39,515 nucleotides of DNA from DATNIC01 sp035604635 (GTDB taxonomy: Bacteria; Vulcanimicrobiota; Vulcanimicrobiia; Vulcanimicrobiales; Vulcanimicrobiaceae). The notes beneath the pieces are model-generated. The model was not told where the DNA came from, ran no database searches, and saw nothing but the letters and a program-made list of their open reading frames with translations. This document shows, piece by piece, positions 26,545 through 35,468 of this stretch. Every line of letters begins with the position of its first letter. Positions within the stretch are counted from its first letter, which is position 1. The position numbers were made by a program, and so were the translations under genes. The stretch covers positions 1 to 39,515 of the forward strand of contig DATNIC010000109.1 of assembly GCA_035604635.1 (NCBI GenBank), in the 5' to 3' direction.

Positions 26545-28380
26545 ATGAGAGGGATTGCGCCCGGGTCGGCCGATGACAGAAGGGTGCCCGCAGTACATCG
26601 GCTTTCGGTCGTCATTCCGGCCCTAAACAACTGGTTCCTAACGCAGCGCTGCCTCACCAACCTTTTCGAACATGCCGCGGATACCTTGGCCGAGGTCGTC
26701 GTGGTCGACAACGGCTCGACCGACGAGACGCCGACCGGGCTTCGCGCCTTTGCGTCCGTGAAGGCGATGCGCTTCGAAGAGAACCGCGGCTTCGCGGCCG
26801 CTTGCAATGCCGGCGCACGTGCTTCCGCGGGCGAAGCGATCCTCTTCCTCAACAACGACGCGTTCGCGAAGCCGGGGGCGTTGAGGGCTCTCTTGGATGC
26901 CCTCGGCGACGAGACGGTCGGCGTCGTGGGAGCGCGGCTGCTATACGGCGACGGCACGTTGCAGCACGCCGGGATGGCGGTCCTGCCCGATGGCCGGTGG
27001 TGGCACCTGCATAAGCACTTGGAAGGGGATCTGCCCGACGCGCTGATCACGCGAGACTACGCCGCCGTTACCGGTGCGGTGATGGTCGTGCGCCGATCGG
27101 TCTTCGATGCATTGGGCGGCTTCGACGAGCGCTTCCGTAACGGCTACGAAGACGTCGACTTGTGTCTGCGCACGTGGCAGCTCGGCATGCGGGTACGCTA
27201 CGAGCCGCGTGCGAGCTTCGCGCATCTCGAAGGCTCGACTCCGGGCAGAGGCGATCACGAAGATCTCAACTTGACCTTATTCAGAGAGCGCTGGGCATCG
27301 GTCATCCAACAGCTGCCGAAGTTTCAACTCGATCCCACGCCGCCGATGGCAGTCGTCGGCGAAATCACGCGGGGGGACATCGACTCGCAGGTCGCTCGCC
27401 AGTTCCTTCTGGGCTACGAGTCGCAATGGGGAGCCGTACGCTACTACCGGCATCGTCCGCTCGCAGCTCCGTTGTCGACCGTGATTCCGCACTTCTTGGA
27501 GGCGACGTTCGAGCCGGCGCTGTCGTTCGAGTGGGGTGAAGACGTGCCGCCGACGCACGGGTTGAAGCGGATCGTCTGTGCGGCGCCGAGGGATTTGAGC
27601 CACGCTGCGTCGTTCGTTCATAGAGAGTACGACTGGATGTGGGCGCCGACGCGCCGTTGCCGCGCGCTATTGATCGAGGCCGGCCTTCCCGAGGAACGGG
27701 TGGAAATCGTCGAGACCGGAATTGCGTGCCGTGCGTTTTTCCCCGACGTGCAGCCGTACGGCTTCGGCCTCGCGGGGCTCGTCGTGCTCGCGTTCGTCGG
27801 CGAGTACACGACCGACGCGGCGCTCGAGGCAACGCTCGAAACGGCCGCGCACATTCCCGGCGATGTGACGCTCGCCTTGATAACCACGGAACCGCAAGCT
27901 TGGCTCGCGGAACGCGTGAAAGTGGCGCAGGTCCTGCTGGAGCGGCAGGGGCTGAGCCTACGCATGCACGTTGCTTCGACCGCGCATCTACCGGACGGCG
28001 TGCATCCGTCGTTCTTTACCGGTGCGCACGTCTATCTCTCGGTCGGCGGCGGCGATCCGTATGGATACGCGGTGTTGGCCGCGATGGCCAGCGGCTCGCT
28101 GATCGCCGCTCTGGCGGAAGCGCCGGCCAGCGAGTTCTTGAGCGAAGATTGGGCGATTATCGGGATGAACCCGGCGGAGCTCGGCCACGCGATCGGGCGA
28201 ACGACGGCGGACGCGCCGGCCGTCGTAAAGCTGCGCACGATGGCGCGATTTGCTGCGGCACGGTACTTCTCGGCGGCGAAAGCGGCTGAGCGCTCCGCGG
28301 CTCTGGCCCGGCGGTACTATTGGGGTCTACGTAGCGGAGAATCCGCTGCGATGTCGGGCGGGCTCGAGGCGCACGCATAG
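26545..28380 (+). CDS. GT2/GT-B chimeric glycosyltransferase, copy 1
   Basis: ATG 26545 gives 611 residues; an upstream ATG at 26500 would overlap the divergent TPR gene. Residues ~20-260 are a rhamnosyltransferase-like GT2: LSVVIPALNNWFLTQRCL, DNGSTDETP, ENRGFAAACNAG, FLNNDAF, HAGMAVLPDG and GYEDVDLCLRTWQLGMRV. From ~345 a GT-B-like C-terminal half follows (RIVCAAPRDLSHAASF; GDPYGYAVLAAMASGSLIAA), lacking the standard Glu-x7-Glu, so it may be regulatory or act on the acceptor. It ends with TAG overlapping the GTG of its paralogue. No clear promoter is visible in the 39-nt gap to the divergent gene. Confidence 0.88.
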   Translation: MRGIAPGSADDRRVPAVHRLSVVIPALNNWFLTQRCLTNLFEHAADTLAEVVVVDNGSTDETPTGLRAFASVKAMRFEENRGFAAACNAGARASAGEAILFLNNDAFAKPGALRALLDALGDETVGVVGARLLYGDGTLQHAGMAVLPDGRWWHLHKHLEGDLPDALITRDYAAVTGAVMVVRRSVFDALGGFDERFRNGYEDVDLCLRTWQLGMRVRYEPRASFAHLEGSTPGRGDHEDLNLTLFRERWASVIQQLPKFQLDPTPPMAVVGEITRGDIDSQVARQFLLGYESQWGAVRYYRHRPLAAPLSTVIPHFLEATFEPALSFEWGEDVPPTHGLKRIVCAAPRDLSHAASFVHREYDWMWAPTRRCRALLIEAGLPEERVEIVETGIACRAFFPDVQPYGFGLAGLVVLAFVGEYTTDAALEATLETAAHIPGDVTLALITTEPQAWLAERVKVAQVLLERQGLSLRMHVASTAHLPDGVHPSFFTGAHVYLSVGGGDPYGYAVLAAMASGSLIAALAEAPASEFLSEDWAIIGMNPAELGHAIGRTTADAPAVVKLRTMARFAAARYFSAAKAAERSAALARRYYWGLRSGESAAMSGGLEAHA

Positions 28381-30203
28381 TGTCTTCAGCGCGCCGCATC
28401 TCCGTCGTGATTCCAACTTTCAATCTGTGGTTCGTGACAAAGCGCTGCCTCTCGAATCTCTTCGCTCACGGCGGGGACGCATTGGGCGAAGTCATCGTGG
28501 TCGACAACGCCTCCAGCGACGAGACGCGGCGTGAATTGGCAAATTGGCCCGGCGTGAAGCCGCTGCTGTTCCCGGAAAATCGCGGTTTCGCAGTCGCAAG
28601 CAACGCCGGGGCGCGCGCGGCGTTGTGCGATGCAATCCTGTTCCTGAACAACGATGCGTTCACGCTGCCCGGGGCGCTCGAGGCGCTGCTCGAGGCGCTC
28701 GACGACGAAGGCGTCGGCATCGTCGGCGCCCGGCTCTTCTATGAGGACGGTACGTTGCAGCACGCCGGGATGGCGCCGATGCCGAACAAGCTCTGGTGGC
28801 ACTTGCACTGGCATTTGGCCGGCGACTACCCCGATGCACTCGTGCCGCGCGACTACCTCTCGGTGACCGGCGCCGCGATGCTTATGAGCCGCGCGGCATT
28901 CGACGTGCTCGGAGGCTTCGACGAGAACTACCGCAACGGCTACGAAGACGTCGATTTATGCCTTCGCGCGTGGAATCACGGCATTCGGGTCCGATACGAA
29001 CCTCGCGCGACGTTCATTCATCTGGAGAGCGCTTCACCCGGGCGGATCAACACCGAAGCCGACAAACAAAACTTCGAGAGATTTCAGGCCCGCTGGGCCG
29101 GGCTGGTCGAACAAGTCCCCCAATTCTTTTCCGGCTTCGACGTGTCGCCGCCGATCGGGATCATCGGCGACATCACGAAAGGTGACGTCGCCTCGCAAGC
29201 GGCTCGGCAATTCTGCCGGTACTATTGGCTCACGGGCGGCGTGAAATATCTGCCGCACCGTCCGCTGCCGGACCCGGTCGCCGTCGAGGTGCCGCAGCTC
29301 GCGGACTCCAAGTTTCATCCGGCGGTGATCTTCGAATGGGGCGATGACATCCCCGTGACGAGCGGCGCAAAGCGCGTGATCTATGCCGCACCGCGAAGCG
29401 CCGAGCATGCTCGCGCGATTGCGCTGCGCGACTGCGACGCGCTGTGGCTTCCGACCGAGCACGCGCGCTCGCTGATGATCGAGGCGGGCGTGGCGCCCGC
29501 AAAGATCGAGGTCGTCTGCGTCGGAATCTGCGGGCAGGCCTTCTCGCCGGAGGTCGCGCCGTATCCCTTTGCCACGAGCGGGTTCCGCGTGCTCGCGTTC
29601 ATGGACGAATATACGACGCAGGAAACGCTACGCACGATGCTCGAGGTCGTGGCGCACATCGAACCGGCGGCGACGCTGGTCCTTGCGACGCCGCAATCGG
29701 GACCCGAGATCGAAGGGCGACTGCGCGGCGCCGTCGACCAGTTAGCCCGGCGGGGTTTACATCCGACCGTCGCCGTCGCATCGACGGCCGGTCTGGTCGA
29801 TGGGATGTTGCCGGGATTTTTCACCGGGTGCCCGATCTTCTTGGCGGTCGATGGCGATCCGTACGGCTACGCGGTGCTCGCGGCGATGGCAAGCGGTGCC
29901 CTCGTTGCTGCGCTCGATAGGCCACCGGTCAACGAGTTTCTCAACGCGGAGTCGGCGCTGCTGTCGTCTGAACCAATCGAGCTCGCGCGTGCCATCGGAC
30001 GGATGGGATTCGATCCCGAAGCTGCGAGGACGATGCGGTCAAGGGCCCGTTTCAATGCCGCGCGCAAATTCTCGGCCGTCAAGACGGCGTGTCGAGCGGC
30101 GGCGCTCTTGCGCGTGCTGTACTGGGGTCCCAGCGACGGATCGGGCGTCGCCGTTACTCCCGAGACGGCGGCGATCGCACGGGCGTACGGCGCGCCGATT
30201 TAG
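28380..30203 (+). CDS. GT2/GT-B chimeric glycosyltransferase, copy 2
   Basis: This 607-residue paralogue of the preceding gene starts at GTG 28380, which shares one base with the upstream stop (TAGTG). The GT2 half repeats the same motifs: ISVVIPTFNLWFVTKRCL, DNASSDETR, ENRGFAVASNAG, FLNNDAF, QHAGMAPMPN, GYEDVDLCLRAWNHGIRV. The GT-B-like half contains RVIYAAPRSAEHARAIALRD and GDPYGYAVLAAMASGALVAA. The two copies align almost without gaps, so a local duplication followed by divergence is likely. They may transfer the same sugar to different acceptors or two sugars in sequence. The gene runs tail to tail into the C-methyltransferase with a 4-nt overlap. Confidence 0.88.
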   Translation: MSSARRISVVIPTFNLWFVTKRCLSNLFAHGGDALGEVIVVDNASSDETRRELANWPGVKPLLFPENRGFAVASNAGARAALCDAILFLNNDAFTLPGALEALLEALDDEGVGIVGARLFYEDGTLQHAGMAPMPNKLWWHLHWHLAGDYPDALVPRDYLSVTGAAMLMSRAAFDVLGGFDENYRNGYEDVDLCLRAWNHGIRVRYEPRATFIHLESASPGRINTEADKQNFERFQARWAGLVEQVPQFFSGFDVSPPIGIIGDITKGDVASQAARQFCRYYWLTGGVKYLPHRPLPDPVAVEVPQLADSKFHPAVIFEWGDDIPVTSGAKRVIYAAPRSAEHARAIALRDCDALWLPTEHARSLMIEAGVAPAKIEVVCVGICGQAFSPEVAPYPFATSGFRVLAFMDEYTTQETLRTMLEVVAHIEPAATLVLATPQSGPEIEGRLRGAVDQLARRGLHPTVAVASTAGLVDGMLPGFFTGCPIFLAVDGDPYGYAVLAAMASGALVAALDRPPVNEFLNAESALLSSEPIELARAIGRMGFDPEAARTMRSRARFNAARKFSAVKTACRAAALLRVLYWGPSDGSGVAVTPETAAIARAYGAPI

Positions 30204-31471
30204 GATCGAGCTGCGGACGCGGCGACGGCTCGAATGTCGGGAAGCGGAATCAAGAACGTGCCTCCCGCGTTGAGATAGGCCTGGTTCCGAGCGACGATCG
30301 CGTCGGCGTAACGCCAGGCGAAGATGACGATGGCCGCGGGCTTGCGGGTCGCGACGCTTTCCACCGGGAGAACCGGGATCTCGTAGTCGGGCCCGCGGAG
30401 AGAGTGCTCCTTCTTGGGATCGTCGTCGACGAGAAACGCGATGCGGTGGTTCAAGTCGAACTGCGCAAGCAGCGTCGTTGTGCCGACCGAGACGCCCCAT
30501 CCCGCGATATCGCGCCCTCGCCCACGCTCTTCGTCGGCCAGCGTGGTGAGCCGGCGGCGGGTCTCCGCGATCGAGTCGAGGAGCGGGCGAAAGTACTGCG
30601 CGCGGTACATTTCCTTGCGCGCTTCTTCCTCGAGCATTGCCGCAACCGAGGCTTCGGGCTTACGAGGACCCGCAGCGACGCCGACCGTTACGCGCAAAGA
30701 ACCGCCTTTCGTGGGGATACGCGCAACGTCGAGCAGCTTCATCCCGTACCGCGGGAAAAACGTTGCCAGCGGCGCGACCCGGAAGTACGAAAGGTGTTCG
30801 TGGTACACCGTATCGAGCAGGTGGCGTTCGACGACGTCGGCGCCGTATTGGGTTTCGAAGACGAAGGCCCCGTCGTCCGCAAGCAACGCGCGGACGCCCT
30901 TGGTGTAGTCGTCCAAATCGTGAATGTTTGCGATCATGTTGTTGGCGAGGACGATACTCGCCGGCCCGTGTTCGCTGCGAATCCGCTGCGCGAGTTTTTC
31001 GGAGAAAAAGTCACCGATGGTTTCGATTCCGTCGCGGGTTGCGTCACGCGCAATCCGAACCGCGGGGTCGACTCCGAGCACGCGCAGACCGTCATTCTTA
31101 AAGAAGCGCAGCAACGTCCCGTCGTTGCTGCCCAACTCGACGGCAAGAGAGTCGCGAGGCGGCGCGAGGCGGTCGAAGACTTCGCGCTCGTAGCGCTCGA
31201 AGTGCTCGGTCAATCCCGGCGAAAGCGAAGTCGTGTAGACGTAGTCACGATATTGAAACTCGGGATTGCCGACGTGTCCGACCTGCAAGTGCCCGCAGCC
31301 CCGGCATTGGAAGAGATCGAGCGGGACGCCCTTATCGGCAGCCGCGCGCAAGTGCTCGGGGACGCTGAAGTTCGGGGTCGCGATCGGAATCGGCGCGAGC
31401 GGCAGCACGAGTTCCAGATCCTTGGAGCCGCAGAGCAAACAGTGGTCGAGCTTTTCGTAGAGTCCGTTCAT
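30200..31471 (-). CDS. Sugar C-methyltransferase (zinc-binding, SAM-dependent)
   Basis: This 423-residue protein starts at ATG 31471, overlapping the oxidoreductase stop by 4 nt (ATGA). The N-terminal zinc site is Cys11, Cys14, Cys56 and Cys59 (CLLC ... CRGC). The SAM domain carries VELGSNDGTLLRFF near residue 112, and the central YHEHLSYF motif follows, then GGSLRVTV. A C-terminal Rossmann-like domain holds WGVSVGTTTLLAQF and VDDDPKK. This three-part layout belongs to NDP-hexose C-methyltransferases of the TcaB9/TylCIII/NovU type, which make branched-chain deoxysugars. The neighbouring oxidoreductase and cupin agree with a modified-sugar pathway. The methylated position is unknown. Confidence 0.92.
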   Translation of the reverse strand: MNGLYEKLDHCLLCGSKDLELVLPLAPIPIATPNFSVPEHLRAAADKGVPLDLFQCRGCGHLQVGHVGNPEFQYRDYVYTTSLSPGLTEHFERYEREVFDRLAPPRDSLAVELGSNDGTLLRFFKNDGLRVLGVDPAVRIARDATRDGIETIGDFFSEKLAQRIRSEHGPASIVLANNMIANIHDLDDYTKGVRALLADDGAFVFETQYGADVVERHLLDTVYHEHLSYFRVAPLATFFPRYGMKLLDVARIPTKGGSLRVTVGVAAGPRKPEASVAAMLEEEARKEMYRAQYFRPLLDSIAETRRRLTTLADEERGRGRDIAGWGVSVGTTTLLAQFDLNHRIAFLVDDDPKKEHSLRGPDYEIPVLPVESVATRKPAAIVIFAWRYADAIVARNQAYLNAGGTFLIPLPDIRAVAASAARS

Positions 31472-32541
31472 GACAAGACGGGCGGCCTCGTTCGGTGCAT
31501 CGTTTGCAAATGGAGGCGCCAGATCTCTTCGGCCAACGCTAAGTCCGCAACGCCGTCGGCACCGCCGGCGAGCGGTTCCGCGCCCGTCGCGACGTCTTTG
31601 ACGAAGGCTTCGGCCTGACGGCGAAACGACCAGCGCTCGTTGAACGAGGGTAGGACGCTTTGCGCACGGCCGTCGTCCGTAGAGATTTCAACCCGAGCCG
31701 CCTGGCGGACGAACGGGGCAGGAAACGCGATGCGCAGGACGCCGCGAGCAAAGTAGACCTCGACGCCTTCGTTCCACTCGCCGAGCGACGTGTTGCCGAA
31801 TTCCAAGATGCCGCCGCAGTTGCCGAAATCCAACGCGACGTGTTTGCCGAGCGGGCGCGAAAGGTCGGCGCCGGTAACGGTCGGCGTGCCGTCAAGCAGA
31901 TAGCGAAGCAAGTTGAGGTCGTGGCTGTTGACGTTGAGGAAGAGTTCGTATTCCGCGTGCAACTCTTCGGGCAGCCAGTCCGGAGCGGTCGGCCACGCTT
32001 GGAGTCCGACCGTGCGCTCTTCGGGGGTCATGACGAAGCCGGTCCCGTCCCGCCCGTCGTGTCCCGTGAAACAGTAGGCGCGCACGAACGCGAGCGGGCC
32101 GAGTTCTCCGGTCGCTCGATATCGCTCGAGCAGCGAGTGCGCGTACTGTACTGCCGCGTCGTGCCGCTTCATGAACCCGACCGCATACCGCAAGTCGCGA
32201 GCCTGCGCTTCAGCGGCGAGCAGACGGGCCTGGTCGAGCGTGTGAGCCATCGGCTTTTCCGAGAGCACATGACGGCCCGCGCGCAGCGCGTCGAGAACAA
32301 CCGCGCCGGTTGCCGCCTGACGCGTCACGACGACGACGGCGTCAACCTCCGGGTCGGCGAGCAATTCACGGTGCGTCGAGTAGACGCGCGGTATGCCGAA
32401 CTTGGCGGCCGCGGCTCGCCCCAGCTCCGGACGTAATTCGGCGAGCGCGACGGCGCGGCAGTCAGCGATCTCGACGAAATTGGCGATGTGGCACATCTGC
32501 GCCACCGCGCCTGCCCCGACGAATCCGAGCTTTACCGGCAT
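31468..32541 (-). CDS. Gfo/Idh/MocA-family sugar oxidoreductase
   Basis: This 357-residue protein starts at ATG 32541, overlapping the cupin stop by 10 nt; a longer in-frame start at 32709 would lie deep inside that gene. The Rossmann nucleotide-binding motif is GFVGAGAVAQMCHIANF, and the family's conserved LSEKPMA loop is near residue 95. A C-terminal beta-sheet dimer/substrate domain follows (FGNCGGILEFGNTSLGEW). Family members oxidise or reduce a hydroxyl or keto group on sugars and NDP-sugars with NAD(P)H. Flanked by a cupin and a C-methyltransferase, it probably reduces or oxidises an intermediate of the modified sugar. Confidence 0.9.
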   Translation of the reverse strand: MPVKLGFVGAGAVAQMCHIANFVEIADCRAVALAELRPELGRAAAAKFGIPRVYSTHRELLADPEVDAVVVVTRQAATGAVVLDALRAGRHVLSEKPMAHTLDQARLLAAEAQARDLRYAVGFMKRHDAAVQYAHSLLERYRATGELGPLAFVRAYCFTGHDGRDGTGFVMTPEERTVGLQAWPTAPDWLPEELHAEYELFLNVNSHDLNLLRYLLDGTPTVTGADLSRPLGKHVALDFGNCGGILEFGNTSLGEWNEGVEVYFARGVLRIAFPAPFVRQAARVEISTDDGRAQSVLPSFNERWSFRRQAEAFVKDVATGAEPLAGGADGVADLALAEEIWRLHLQTMHRTRPPVLS

Positions 32542-33137
32542 TGTGCCGCGAGCAGCCGCCGCTCGAGCTGCGTGAGATAGCGCTGCGCCTCGTCCGCATC
32601 GCGGCCGTCCGGAGCCCAGTTCGGGAACTCCGTGCTCCGCGGATCGAACGGGCCTTGCGCCGATTCGTGAAAGGCGATCCATTCGGAGCGAAGCACGAAT
32701 CCGTGCCACAGCTGCGCGGGCATTCTATAGAAGAAGGAGCCTTGTCGGCTCGGCGCCGTGAGCTCGAGGACGGTTTTCACGCTGCCGTCGTCTTCGAAGA
32801 TGACCACGGCGACGGCCCCCTCGACGACGGCGAACGACTCGCTCTTGTTCGCGTGCCGGTGCGGCCTGATGTATCCGTCCTTGTGCTGTACGATGAGCAT
32901 CTCGTGCACGATGTCTTCCGGCGTTCGGTGCATACAGAGGCGGCTGCGCTTGTTGGGGTTGAGCAACGCCTGCTCTTTCAAGAACGCGATCTCAGCGACA
33001 CCGGCCGTAGCGAGCGGCTCGGTGGCGTAGAAGACGCCGTTCCCAACGTCGCGCAGCGCCTTACTCGAAGAAAATGAAGCCGTAATCACCGCGGTAATCG
33101 GTCTGCGCGAAGATCCACTCCCAATCCTCGACCGCAT
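32532..33137 (-). CDS. WbuC-like cupin, start uncertain
   Basis: The open frame from ATG 33137 has 201 residues. The cupin core is clear: NKRSRLCMHRTPEDIVHEML, PHRHANKSESFAVVEGA (metal-binding His-x-His...Glu) and LWHGFVL. This matches WbuC-type cupins of O-antigen loci. The only standard start upstream of the conserved part is 33137, which would overlap the methyltransferase gene by 77 nt. The next in-frame option is a late TTG within LKEQALLNPN. Real initiation may use a rare codon close to 33061. The enzyme role (isomerase, epimerase or metal-binding accessory) is not established from the sequence. It sits between a methyltransferase and an oxidoreductase. Confidence 0.78.
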   Translation of the reverse strand: MRSRIGSGSSRRPITAVITASFSSSKALRDVGNGVFYATEPLATAGVAEIAFLKEQALLNPNKRSRLCMHRTPEDIVHEMLIVQHKDGYIRPHRHANKSESFAVVEGAVAVVIFEDDGSVKTVLELTAPSRQGSFFYRMPAQLWHGFVLRSEWIAFHESAQGPFDPRSTEFPNWAPDGRDADEAQRYLTQLERRLLAAQCR

Positions 33138-33762
33138 AGAAGCTGCGGCACGTCAACTGCCAGTACAGCAAGTTTGCCTTTTCGCGTTCGTTGCGGAACG
33201 ACTCGACCATCAAATAGCCGCGCTCGCCGTTCGTCACGCGATTGATTTCGTGGAGCGCGTCCCAGAGCGCGGCGATTTGCAGGTTGTGCAGCGTCGCAAG
33301 CGAGACGACAAAGTCAAACGAGCGATCGGCGAAGGGAAGGCGGCTCGCATTGCCGACCGTGAGACGCGAACGGACTTCCTCCTTGGCGTGGTCGATGGCG
33401 TACCCGGAGATGTCCAAGCCGGAAATTTCGATTCCGGGGACGGCTTGGGTGAACTCGTAGAGCAGGAAGCCCTTTCCGCATCCGACGTCGAGGATGCGAT
33501 CGCCGGCCCGGAGGCCGTATTCATGCGCGAGCCGTTCTGCGACCGGACGCCAGCGGCCATCGTACTTGTAGCCGCCATAGCCCGTCTTCCGATCTGCGTC
33601 CCAATATTCGACGTCCCAGCGCTGAGCGAGTTCCGCTGCCGTAGCCTTGTCAAATTCGGTGACACGTCCGACGTAGTCGCGCTTGGTCGACGCATGCATC
33701 TGCTGAATGACATCGAGCCGCCGTCCCCCGGGGCGTGACCGATCCCTCATCTCGGTCGTCAT
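33061..33762 (-). CDS. Class I SAM-dependent methyltransferase
   Basis: This 233-residue protein starts at ATG 33762 with GAGGA 3 nt upstream; an in-frame Met at 33699 is an alternative. SAM motif I is RILDVGCGKGFLL near residue 91, followed by SGLDISGYAIDHAKEEV, NASRLPFADRSFDFVVSLAT and MVESFRNEREKANLLYW. It looks like an O- or N-methyltransferase acting on a sugar or small molecule; the acceptor cannot be told. It lies 13 nt after the kinase/nucleotidyltransferase and directly before the cupin, so it probably belongs to the same activated-sugar pathway. Confidence 0.87.
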   Translation of the reverse strand: MTTEMRDRSRPGGRRLDVIQQMHASTKRDYVGRVTEFDKATAAELAQRWDVEYWDADRKTGYGGYKYDGRWRPVAERLAHEYGLRAGDRILDVGCGKGFLLYEFTQAVPGIEISGLDISGYAIDHAKEEVRSRLTVGNASRLPFADRSFDFVVSLATLHNLQIAALWDALHEINRVTNGERGYLMVESFRNEREKANLLYWQLTCRSFYAVEDWEWIFAQTDYRGDYGFIFFE

Positions 33763-33775
33763 CTTTCCTCGATGC

Positions 33776-35410
33776 CTATTTGAGCAAGGTCCCGATGTAT
33801 TTGATCAGCGGTATCTTTTCGACGGAACTGCGGTGGCCGACGATCCCGACCTTGATGGCCCCGACGGCGTTGCCGACCAGACCGACGTACTCCGGATTTC
33901 CCCCGGCGGCGACCAGCGGAGACGTGACGGCGAGAAACGCATCGCCCGCACCGATCGTGTCGACGATCGTCTTGGTGAAAGCGGGGATGATCGACGTACC
34001 GAGATCGGGGCGGTATACGATGCATCCGGCGGAACCCTGTGTGATGATGACGTTGTCGCAATCGACGATCGCGGGGATTTCGTGGCTGGCGATCGTGCTC
34101 AAGTCGCCGTACCGGTCGCCCATGGCCATTCTCGCTTCGGGCGTGTCGATGCAAACGTAATCCGCTCGCGGATATTTCGTGATGAGGTTGAAGCCCGCGT
34201 TGCCCGCATTGGTCTGCGTGTTCACCGCGAGGAAGCGTGATTTTTCGCACAGCAGGTCGACCGTCGAATCGCCGATGATGCCGTGGCCGAAGTCGGTGAC
34301 GATCACGACGTCGTACTTCGAGGCTCGCTCGGCGATCAAGGGATCGAGCTCATTCGATGGCTGATCGTCCATGAAATACACTTCGAAAAGTTTGCGCATA
34401 TAGGTTGCGTCGACGAACCGGACTTTGCGCGTCGTCGGACGGCCGTCGAGCTTGACGGCCGTGAGCTTGACGTTCGGTTTGAGGCTGCCTTGAATGAGGC
34501 TCTCGTAGTTGTCGATGCCTCCCAGCGCGGTGACGACTTCGACTTCCGCGCAGAAGTTGGCCACATGGTTGGCTGCGGCAAGCGCGCCGCCGGCGAATAT
34601 TTCGCGATCGTGGAATTGCGTCGCGATGATGTTTTCTTTCGAAGTTTTGCCCAGTGGCTTAACATAACGATATTCGTCGATGATCGCGTCGCCAACGATG
34701 AGGACGCGCATGTTCTTGACGCTCTCGATCAGGTTGAGGACGTTCGAGAGGGCGCCTTCACCGCGCATGCGTTCCAGGAAGGCGCGCAGCGGCGGATCGT
34801 AGACGTCAAAATACTTGTTGATGAGCGACGTCGAGCTGAACGTGATGTCGCGGGTGAAGTAGACGCGGCCCGCGTTTCTTTCGACGGCCTCGCGCTCGGC
34901 GCGGATATTGCCCGTAATGTCGTCGTCGGCGTTCTCGTAGTCCGAGCCCTTGACGTACACGCTCGGCTTGATCGATTCGACGACTTCTTTCGCGGTCGGG
35001 CCATAATTGATCGCGACGTAGTCGACGCAATCCATGCTCGCGAGCATCTCGGCGCGGATATTCTCGCTGAAGACCGGACGGCCGGGGCCTTTGTTGACGA
35101 ACTCGTCCGCGGTGATCGTCACCATGAGGACATCACCTTGTTCGCGGCCCGCTTTGAGATGCCGAACGTGCCCGAGATGGAGCAAGTCGAACACGCCGTG
35201 GCACAGCGCAATCTGCTTGCCTCCGGCTCGCAGCGTCGCTGCGATTTCGCCGAGCTCGGCAAGCGTCTTGACTTTCGATTGGGACTCGGCGTCTATCGAG
35301 GTTGGGGGCACGGCGTCGGGCGCCCCCGAGGCTTTCCCGTTCGATCGCGCCTCGAGGCGGATCGAGCCGGCGTCCAAGCCTAGATCCTCGGCTGCTTGAG
35401 GCTGGATCAA
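33776..35410 (-). CDS. Bifunctional nucleotidyltransferase-PfkB kinase (HldE domains in reversed order)
   Basis: The start is probably TTG 35410, because AGGGAG (35417-35422) precedes it by 6 nt and a sigma-28-like promoter lies just upstream; ATG codons at 35533 and 35455 would lie upstream of or inside that promoter. This gives 544 residues. Residues ~48-190 are a cytidylyltransferase-like domain with CHGVFDLLHLGHVRHL (HxGH at 78-81). Residues ~232-540 are a PfkB sugar kinase: MRVLIVGDAIIDEY, FAGGALAAANHVANF, VTDFGHGI, then DTIGAGDAFLAV with the catalytic Asp. HldE of enteric bacteria has kinase first and nucleotidyltransferase second; here the order is reversed. The likely role is phosphorylation at C1 and nucleotide activation of a heptose phosphate or similar sugar. 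Confidence 0.9.
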   Translation of the reverse strand: MIQPQAAEDLGLDAGSIRLEARSNGKASGAPDAVPPTSIDAESQSKVKTLAELGEIAATLRAGGKQIALCHGVFDLLHLGHVRHLKAGREQGDVLMVTITADEFVNKGPGRPVFSENIRAEMLASMDCVDYVAINYGPTAKEVVESIKPSVYVKGSDYENADDDITGNIRAEREAVERNAGRVYFTRDITFSSTSLINKYFDVYDPPLRAFLERMRGEGALSNVLNLIESVKNMRVLIVGDAIIDEYRYVKPLGKTSKENIIATQFHDREIFAGGALAAANHVANFCAEVEVVTALGGIDNYESLIQGSLKPNVKLTAVKLDGRPTTRKVRFVDATYMRKLFEVYFMDDQPSNELDPLIAERASKYDVVIVTDFGHGIIGDSTVDLLCEKSRFLAVNTQTNAGNAGFNLITKYPRADYVCIDTPEARMAMGDRYGDLSTIASHEIPAIVDCDNVIITQGSAGCIVYRPDLGTSIIPAFTKTIVDTIGAGDAFLAVTSPLVAAGGNPEYVGLVGNAVGAIKVGIVGHRSSVEKIPLIKYIGTLLK

Positions 35411-35441
35411 GGATATCTCCCTGGAGAAACTCGCTCTATCA

Positions 35442-35468
35442 CTATCGGCCGGCATTCGGCTTGCCTTA
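35442..35468 (-). promoter_or_regulatory. Sigma-28-like promoter before the sugar-activation operon
   Basis: On the minus strand TAAG (35468-35465), a 15-nt spacer, then GCCGATAG (35449-35442). The consensus core TAAA-N15-GCCGATAA matches 3 of 4 and 7 of 8 positions with exact spacing. Transcription would begin near 35435, giving a leader of about 25 nt to the TTG start and its AGGGAG. The extended -35 positions fit less well than at the flaG promoter. Confidence 0.55.

Noticed and set aside
30089..31618. Plus-strand open frame of 509 codons
   Set aside because: It is antisense to the zinc-binding C-methyltransferase, whose Cys, SAM and YHEH motifs are intact.
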